Below are positions 57,361 through 64,000 of a stretch of DNA of 64,000 bases, in pieces. Each line of letters begins with the position of its first letter. Positions within the stretch are counted from its first letter, which is position 1. The notes below the pieces were generated by a model. The model searched no databases, was not told the DNA's origin, and was given only the letters and a program-made list of their open reading frames with translations. The stretch covers positions 26,419,730-26,483,729 of the forward strand of contig NC_082697.1 in the NCBI RefSeq assembly GCF_949987515.2, written 5' to 3'. The position numbers and the translations under genes were made by a program. Source of the DNA: Delphinus delphis (lineage: Eukaryota; Chordata; Mammalia; Artiodactyla; Delphinidae).

Positions 57361-57383
57361 CCCAGATTCTCCAGTCAAACGCA

Positions 57384-57388
57384 CCAAT
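57384..57388 (+). promoter_or_regulatory. Proximal CCAAT box (NF-Y type)
   Basis: CACCAATCAG matches the NF-Y consensus on the plus strand. It stands about 28 bp from the CHR-like element, the spacing typical of G2/M promoters bound by NF-Y and DREAM/MMB-FOXM1. Confidence 0.6.
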
Positions 57389-57422
57389 CAGAGTGCCGGG
57401 AACCAGCGATCCCAGCCTTCCG

Positions 57423-57427
57423 ATTGG
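57423..57427 (-). promoter_or_regulatory. Distal CCAAT box (NF-Y type)
   Basis: ATTGG on the plus strand, so CCAAT in the direction of TPX2. It lies about 39 bp upstream of the second CCAAT box. Confidence 0.55.
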
Positions 57428-57492
57428 CCCTAGAGATCGTAGGGAGGCCGGAAGTCAGGATGAGGGACAAGAAAACAACCGGCCCCGGAGAC

Positions 57493-57508
57493 TCCTGGGA
57501 AATGTAGT
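57493..57508 (-). promoter_or_regulatory. ZNF143-like (SBS) motif
   Basis: TCCTGGGAAATGTAGT differs at one base from the ZNF143/STAF core TCCTGGGAATTGTAGT, so the motif reads ACTACATTTCCCAGGA on the minus strand. It lies about 130 bp upstream of the CHR-like element. Confidence 0.5.
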
Positions 57509-57550
57509 GCGATTGCGTGAGCCGGCTGCAACAACTCGAAAGAGGAAATT

Positions 57551-57566
57551 ACCACAAGGCCCAGAA
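57551..57566 (+). promoter_or_regulatory. Weaker second ZNF143-like motif
   Basis: ACCACAAGGCCCAGAA resembles the opposite orientation of the same motif (ACTACAATTCCCAGAA) with three mismatches. Support is its closeness to the better site at 57493. Confidence 0.3.
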
Positions 57567-57620
57567 CGGTCGGCTACACACTGTTTGGGAAAGGTGGTAC
57601 TACCCACTGAAGAGAGAGGG

Positions 57621-59071
57621 AGTCTATTTAGGTAACAGGCGCGCGTCCTGAACTTCCCCAAAACTTTCACGGAAGGAAATTCTTCATTAGTTTATAATTC
57701 TCCCTGTAGTTGTGCATCGTGCCTTTGATTTTTCTTAGGAATTCACTTCGTTTTAACATCGAGTCCCCTGCAAGCAACATAGTCTCGCCCCCAGATTCTC
57801 TGCCAATCGTGAAGGAGTCTCTCAAACTCTTTATCCAGTCCACGCCCCAATATTACTGGCTAAAGCCGGCGGCTTTTTGGAGGTTTGGTCTTTCACTTTT
57901 AATGCCGTCTGCATCCTTGGCTCTATTACCCTCGTATTGTAGAAGAGAAAACAAATGCTCACAGAAGTTGAGTAAACTTATCTAAGATCACATTTTTTAA
58001 GTAGAGGAGATGGGATTTGAGTTAAGAACGTCTGATCCTATATATCATCAATAGTCAATTAGAAGATAATAGCAACAAAAAGAACAAAAAGATCAACGTT
58101 CATAATAACGAAAAAGGCAACAAAGTTTTAAAAAATAAGCCTAAGACCTTTACGGGAAATTTTAAAACTTCGTTGAATAACTATAAAAATAATTAAATAA
58201 GCTATAGACCTTATTAATGGATGGGGAGATCTAATATTGTAAATTCTCCATATTAAAAGTTCAAGGCAATTCCGATGAAAATCGCAATAGGTTTTGTCAT
58301 GGAATTTGCCAAGTTGATTTTAAAATTCACATGGAAGGAAAAAAGCACAAGAAGTGGCATCTGAATTTTGAAAAATAATAGGGGGCAATCGCCATAACAG
58401 ATCTCACAAATATTAACATACTACGAAATTATAGTAATTTAAAAAGTATCGTCAGTTGAGTCTATGGGGATACAATCAGCAAAATCCAGACAAGAAAACT
58501 CTACAGGACAAAAGATCTAGTATCTTCAAAAAATAAATAGAAAAAACAAAAACAAACAAACAAAAAAAACCAGCAAGAGTTGGGTCTTTTTGTTTGTCTT
58601 TGTTTTTCAATATTCCTTATTTTTAGAGATACACATGGAAATGATGAGGATGAAATGACTCTAGAATTTGCTTCAAAATAATCTGGAATATGCCAGGAAG
58701 GGAAGTAGATGGGAGTATAGATGAAACAAGATTCACCACAAATTGATAATTGCTAAAACTGAGTGACAGGTTCAATATACATATATACATACACATACAT
58801 ATATGCGTTTGAAATTTTCCACAATTTTTTAAAGCAGGGTATTGGCATAGAAAATTTTTTTAACAACAAAAGATCAGTAGAAGAATTTAAGGGTTCAGAC
58901 ACAGGCGCATGTATATCAGAATTTAGTAAATGCTGAGTAGAATTTCAAATCAGATGGAAACAAATAATGGAGTTAGGACATTTGCTTTTCATTTGGGGAA
59001 AATATTATGTTAGATTTTTATCCAACACTGTTTACAAATTTCAGATGAATTAAAACCCTAAAGATATTTAA
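57621..59071. other. Intergenic DNA upstream of TPX2, old L1
   Basis: MIR-like end at about 57935-58030. From 58050 to 58560 old L1 text (caaggcaattccgatgaaaa, attcacatggaaggaaaaaa). No gene seen. Confidence 0.5.
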
Positions 59072-59086
59072 AAATTAAAAATTTTA

Positions 59087-59335
59087 GGGACTTCCCTGGT
59101 GGTCCAGTGGGTAGGACTCCACGCTCCCAATGCAGGGGGCCAGGGTTTCATCCCTGGTCAGGGAACTAGATCCCAAATGCATGCCGCGACTAAGGAACCT
59201 GCATGCCACAACTGTGAGCCCACATGCCGCAACCGGGAGATCCCACATGCCACAATTGAGGATTCTGCATGCCACAATGAAGTTCCCGCGTGCCGCAACT
59301 AAGACCCAGTGCAGCCAAAATAAATAGACTTTTTT
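59087..59335 (+). mobile_element. CHR-type SINE
   Basis: TSD aaattaaaaatttta at 59072-59086 and 59336-59350, exact. Contains a run of variant catgccacaac units. Confidence 0.93.
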
Positions 59336-59359
59336 AAATTAAAAATTTTAAGTTAAAAT

Positions 59360-60160
59360 ATATGTTTATGACATCGTGTAGGAAATTTTTAAGTAAGACA
59401 TAAGGGGAAAACTAAGACATAAAGAAAAAGACTGACCAAACCAAAATTTTAAAATTCTGTTTGACAAAAGAAAAACAAACAAAACTGAAGGATAAAATAT
59501 TTCCAACACATGTAACAAAGTATTAGAACCTAAAATGTAAACAACAACAAAAACTCCTAAGAATCAGTGAGAAAAGGACAAAAGCTCAATAGGGGGAAAA
59601 ATGGGGAAAATAGGCAATTCTTAGAAGAAGAAACAAAACGGGCCATTAAAGACATGAAAAGGTGCTTGGCCTCAGTAGTAATACTGAAATTAAATTTTAA
59701 ACTTAATTTAAACAAAGAAGTACCATTTTTCACCTATCAAACTGACCAAAATTAAAAGTTTGATGGTATCAAAGATTTACAAGGTAACTCAGAAGGTTGG
59801 GGAAAAGGATGGGTTCAGCTGCTTTAAAGGGCAACTTGGCAACACGTATTTAAAATGTCAAACATGTGTGCCCTGTAACCTAGCACTTCTATTTCTAGGT
59901 TTAGTTCCAAGAGACACACTTATCAACTTTCACACAGAGAAACAGAGGCACAGTCACTGCAGCATTTACTGAGCACCTACAATGTGCCAGTCGCTGTGCT
60001 AAATGTGGGGATATAGCAGTGAAAAGACAGACAAAATCTCTGTCTTCAAGGAGCTGACGTTCTAGTGGAGAAGACAGACACTAAACAAGGTGAATAAATA
60101 AATAAGTAAATAATATCTCATAATAAGAGATGATAAATGCAAAGCCATGACAAGAAGCGG
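59360..60160 (+). repeat. Old L1 then L2 remnants
   Basis: To about 59930 L1M text (gggccattaaagacatgaaa, ccctgtaacctagcacttct); from 59950 L2/MIR text (gagcacctacaatgtgccag, gagctgacgttctagtggag). Confidence 0.6.
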
Positions 60161-60623
60161 AGGAAGGGAGGGCTGGACAGGGACAAAGGGAGGGCAGGGT
60201 CTGCCTAGGCTGTGGCTGCCCACCGACCTCAAGGTACGTGCAGGGCCACTGGTAGGGGTGGAGGTAAAGGTACTTGCTTTATATTAGGAGGGAAGCGATA
60301 TCAAAGCTGTGCTGTGTCCAGGGCCTGCTAGGCAGAAAGTGCTCAGTGAGTGAATGAGTGTATGAGGCAATGCCAGGAGTCCAGGATGTGTGCAAGAACT
60401 TCCCAAGTCCTTCCAGATTAACAAGAGGTAATAAGCCTGGCCCAAAAGATTCCTCTCTTGTCATTCCTTCTGCATCCATTGTAGTGTAGGCTGGGTCTCA
60501 AGTTCCCATTATTTACGAATGGGAGACTTCAAGGTCTGAAATCACCAAAGAAGAATTTTAGACCTGAAGGAAGCGCAGACATATCTGGTAGACCCTATCC
60601 ACAATTTCAGTCATTACTCTTTT
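60160..60623. other. Intergenic DNA, nothing recognised
   Basis: GC-moderate sequence with no exon or confident repeat. Confidence 0.35.
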
Positions 60624-60972
60624 GTTGATTTATTTTATATATTTATTTATTTATTTTCTTTATTGTTTTTTTGGCTGTGTCGGGTCTCAGTTGCAGCATG
60701 CGGGATCTTTCGTTGCTGAGTGCGGACTTCTCTCTAGTTGTGGCGTGCGGGTCTTTCTCTCTTTAGTTGTGGCGAGCCAGCTCCAGAGCGCGTGGGCTCT
60801 GTAGTTTGTGGCATGCAGGCCCTCTCGTTGAGGAGCGCGAGCTCGGTACTTGTGGCGGATGGGCTTAGTTGCCCCGTGGCATGTGGGATCCTAGTTTCCG
60901 GATCAGGGATCGAACCCACGTCCCCTGCATTGGAAGGTGGATTCTTTACCACTGGACCACGAAGGAAGTCCC
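60624..60972 (-). mobile_element. Long CHR-type SINE, reversed
   Basis: TSD tcattactctttt at 60611-60623 and 60973-60985, exact. Older body sequence than most copies here. Confidence 0.92.
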
Positions 60973-61009
60973 TCATTACTCTTTTGGCCTTATCCATGTG
61001 AAAGGGGTT

Positions 61010-61420
61010 TGCAATTATAAATAGGGTAGCTCAGGGACGTTTGAACAAAGACCTGAAGGAGGTGAAGGAGTAAGTCATGCAGATATCTGAAGGAAGAATG
61101 TTCCAGGCAGAGGGAACAGCAAGTGCAAAGGCAGGAGCAGAGAGGCATGTTTTAGAAATAGCTAGGAAGTCAGGGTGACTGGATCAAATGGACAAGGAGG
61201 AGAGTATCAGAAGATGAGGCCAGAGATATTCTGGGGCAGGATGCAGACCAACTGGGCCTTAGTAAGGAAGCTGATTTTTACTCTGAATAACGTGGGAGTC
61301 CTGGGAGGGTTTTGAGCATTGATTTACTCTCTACTTATAACGGGATAACTCTGGCTGCTGTGCTGAAAACAGAGGGAAGGGGAACAAGAGTGGAAATAGG
61401 GAAATCAATTAGTAGGCTGC
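61010..61420 (+). repeat. L2 remnant
   Basis: gaacaaagacctgaaggagg, gaatgttccaggcagaggga and gggagggttttgagcattga are L2 phrases. Confidence 0.65.
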
Positions 61421-61534
61421 TGCATTGTAGTTGTGAAAAATTGGAAACCACCTAATGGTCCATTAGTAGAGGGGGGTTGTTCAATAAACTGTCTATAGGA
61501 TGGAATACTAAGCATCAGTTCAAGAAGAGTTTGG

Positions 61535-61829
61535 GGGCTTCCCTGGTGGCACGGTGGTTAAGAATCCGCCTGCCAATACAGGGGACACGTGTTCGAGCCC
61601 TGGTCCGGGAAGATCCCACAAGCCATGAGCAGCTAAGCCTGTGCACCACAACTACCAAAGCCTGCACGCCTAGAGCCCATGATCCACAACAAGAGAAGAC
61701 ACCACAATGAGAAGCCCGCGCACTGCAACGAAGAGTAGCCCCCATTCACCGCAACTAGAGAAAAGCCTGCGCGCAGCAACGAAGACCCAATGCAGCCAAA
61801 GATAAGTAAATAAATTTTTTTAAAAAAAC
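61535..61829 (+). mobile_element. Long-form CHR SINE
   Basis: cttccctggtggcacggtgg head, long body, taaataaattttttt end. TSD agagtttg / cgagtttg, imperfect. Confidence 0.88.
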
Positions 61830-62059
61830 GAGTTTGATAGATCTGGACTGATATGGAGATAATCTTTGAGACACATTCTGGAGTTAAAACACAAAGTGCT
61901 GATTGATTAGGGGTGTTTTTTTTTTCATTATGAAACCATTATGGGGTTTTTTTTCTGAACTTTAAGAACTATATTTTCTTACTGAAGTATAGTTGATCAT
62001 AATGTTTTCTAAAAATATGCAAAACAGTGTACCACGTTTCCCATGGGTGTGATTAAGTA

Positions 62060-62330
62060 TTGACAGCTAGCACTTACCGGGCACTTACCATAGGCCAGGC
62101 TCTGTTTGGAGTACTGTGCACAGAGTTAACTCATTTCATCCTGACAATGACCCTGTGAGGTAGGTAATGTTATCTATCCATTTTATAGATTGAGGAAGTT
62201 GAGACTCAGAGTGCTTAGAAAACTTATCCAAGGTCACATAGTTTGTATGCAACAGAGCCAAGATTTGAACCCAAATAGGCCAGCTCTAGAGGCCAAACCC
62301 TTAACCACTGCCCTATATTACCTCTCCTAA
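62060..62330 (+). repeat. MIR
   Basis: cttaccataggccaggctct, ccctgtgaggtaggtaatgt and gagccaagatttgaacccaa match MIR closely. Confidence 0.8.
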
Positions 62331-62339
62331 ACATGGATG

Positions 62340-62990
62340 TGTATATAGAGAGAAAGGTATGGAAGAATTCACAACAACCTGACAAGAGTGGGAATTTCAG
62401 AGGGAAGGAGCTAAACAGGACTCGTGGACAGAAAGGATAGATAATTGGATCTTTATCTTTAATTTTTTTAAAAGAATATATCCACGTGTTACTTGTGTGC
62501 TTTGAATTTATTATTTCTTATTATAGAAGGGGAGAGGAGTCTGCAAAGGAGAGAGGAGGGGGAGACAAGCTCTATATTTAAAAAGTGAGAGGGAAAGACC
62601 CAACATCTACTCCTGCCCTTTCCAAATCTTCTTCACTCCGTGTCTGTCACTCCCTCCACCATCCAACCTGTGGTCACCAGGCCAGAAATCTGGACCTGCC
62701 TTCCAGCTCACTGGAGACCTCCTGCTTCATGGAGAACAGACAACAGCTGGTCACTGGCTCTGGGTAGCGACGTAACCCTCAGACACCTCCAGGCAAGGTG
62801 GCTGTGATCACCTAAGGACACCCCCTGGAGAAGGTTGCAAGTGTGAGCCATTGGTGACAGTCATCAAAAAGATCTGTCTTCTGCAGTTCCCCTCCAACCA
62901 AACACAGGGATCTCTGTGGGTGTCCTGGTCTCTTCCTTCCTAGCTGATGTGTAATCCATTTTGGAGGAAGGATTACAGACACCTTAGCAC
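62340..62990. other. Intergenic DNA, nothing recognised
   Basis: Includes a pyrimidine/GC-richer part at 62580-62900 with a chance 60-codon frame. No splice-supported exon. Confidence 0.35.
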
Positions 62991-62999
62991 ACAGTGATT

Positions 63000-63530
63000 A
63001 AAAGCGATGAATTATAGAAAACAACCCAAGTATCCACCAACTGATGAGTAGATAAAATGTGGTAAATCCATACAATGGAATAGTATTCTTTAATAAAAGG
63101 AATAAAATACCGATACATACAACGTGGGTGAACCTGAAACATTATACTAAGTGAAAGAAGCCAGACTCAAAAGGACAAATGTTGTATGATTCCATTCGTA
63201 TGAAATTTCCAGAATAGGCAAATCCATAGAGACAGAAATTAGATTAGTGGTTGCCAGGGGCTGGGGGCTGGGGGGATAGAGAGGAACTACTGATGCAGGG
63301 GTTTTTTTCAATAAGCTCACGTAAGGTAAGTGGTAGCCAGACTCAAGAGGTGCCTTTGTCTTCTTCTGGGAGTTGGAAGAGGGGAATCACTTGAAATTCC
63401 ATCCTCTCCATTTGCAGTGGGCCCTGGCCTAGGTCAAACTACTTTAATATGGGATTTAATATGGGAGACTTTTCTATGTTAAAAATTTTTTAAATTACAA
63501 ATATTATACACGATTATGACAGAGTGAGAA
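63000..63530 (+). mobile_element. Old L1 3' fragment
   Basis: aacccaagtatccaccaact, tccatacaatggaatagtat and gtggttgccaggggctgggg are old L1 3' text. Confidence 0.75.
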
Positions 63531-63649
63531 TATATGTTAGGTGCTGTATATTTATTACTTTATTTAATCATTGCAACACCCTTACCAGGTAGGTGCTATT
63601 ATTTTCAATTTCCAGATGAAAAAAGCCGAGGCTCAAAAGAGGTGACATA

Positions 63650-63855
63650 GGGCTTCCCTGGTGGCGCAGTGGTTGAGAGTCCGCCTGCCGATGCAGGGCA
63701 CATGGGTTCGTGCCCTGGTCAGGGAGGATCCCACATGCCGCGGAGCGGCTGGGCCCGTGAGCCATGGCCGCTGAGCCTGCGCGTCCGCAGCCTGTGCTCC
63801 ACAACGGGAGAGGCCACAACAGTGAGAGGCCCGCGTACTGCAAGAAAAAAAAAAA
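63650..63855 (+). mobile_element. CHR-2/SINE2-TTr type SINE within a MIR-like remnant
   Basis: TSD aaaagaggtgacata at 63635-63649 and 63856-63870. The flanks (ttccagatgaaaaaagccga, ctcaaggtcacacagcagag) are the two halves of a MIR, so the SINE split it. Confidence 0.94.
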
Positions 63856-64000
63856 AAAAGAGGTGACATAACTTACTCAAGGTCACACAGCAGAGTTAAG
63901 ATTTGCAGTCAGATCCATATGAGTTTATAAATATTTATGAAGTAAAAAGTGAAAATGCCCTAAGCCTCCCCCCCTACCCCATTGTCAATCCCACTCCTCA

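Larger units (their letters stand above)
57030..57620. promoter_or_regulatory. TPX2: CpG-rich promoter region of TPX2
   Basis: The only clearly GC- and CpG-rich stretch in the window, at the expected 5' end of TPX2. It holds the proposed first exon, two CCAAT boxes, a CHR-like element and ZNF143-like motifs, and no SINE has inserted in it. Transcription would run leftward from about 57200-57340. Confidence 0.8.

Noticed and set aside
1..64000. CRISPR arrays, bacterial operons, phage or tRNA/rRNA genes
   Set aside because: The window is vertebrate nuclear DNA; the only tRNA-like sequences are the heads of SINEs. Regular repeats are microsatellites.
57621..64000. Start of the divergent neighbour gene (BCL2L1 in other mammals)
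   Set aside because: No exon, CpG island or matching protein text was seen in this interval; it is probably further right.

Overview
This is a mammalian genomic window from a cetacean, most likely a toothed whale. Young tRNA-derived SINEs of the CHR/SINE2-TTr type (cttccctggtggcgcagtgg...) occur at about thirty sites, most with clean target-site duplications (TSDs) and A-tails. L1 3' ends of the cetartiodactyl type are also common. The species is inferred from these repeats and was not tested by search.

The only gene I can support is TPX2, on the minus strand. Fifteen coding exons (42638 down to 1313) give 2133 nt, or codons 1-711, with every junction in phase and GT-AG introns. The product activates and targets Aurora A, nucleates microtubules, and is controlled by Ran-GTP through importin alpha. 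From memory the human protein has 747 residues; the missing 36 (the Eg5-binding tail) would be one final exon to the left of position 1. No break was found in the reading frame.

The 5' end of TPX2 is on the right. The start codon is at 42638. Two candidate untranslated exons lie at 53433-53549 and 51448-51506, and a CpG-rich first exon and promoter at about 57064-57620. That promoter has two CCAAT boxes and a CHR-type element in the order usual for G2/M genes, with ZNF143-like motifs further upstream. From about 57650 to 64000 the DNA is intergenic: old L1, L2 and MIR fragments and four SINEs. The next gene on that side in other mammals (BCL2L1, from memory) is not in the window.

The introns are filled with repeats. 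A 5'-truncated L1 (2706-5229) carries two SINEs, a bare poly(A) insertion and a probable 3' transduction. Other items are an L1 graveyard at 33.5-38.5 kb, a second L1 3' end at 49.2-50.2 kb, a MER2-like transposon with TA duplications, two hAT-type elements, and scattered MIR and L2 remnants. Most ORFs in the window are SINE or L1 sequence, not genes.

I found no new gene system. The items most worth a second look are a near-perfect 35-bp inverted repeat at 7131-7207, the L1 3' transduction, two or three retrotransposition scars made only of tail sequence, and a candidate 5' leader exon with a strong upstream ATG.
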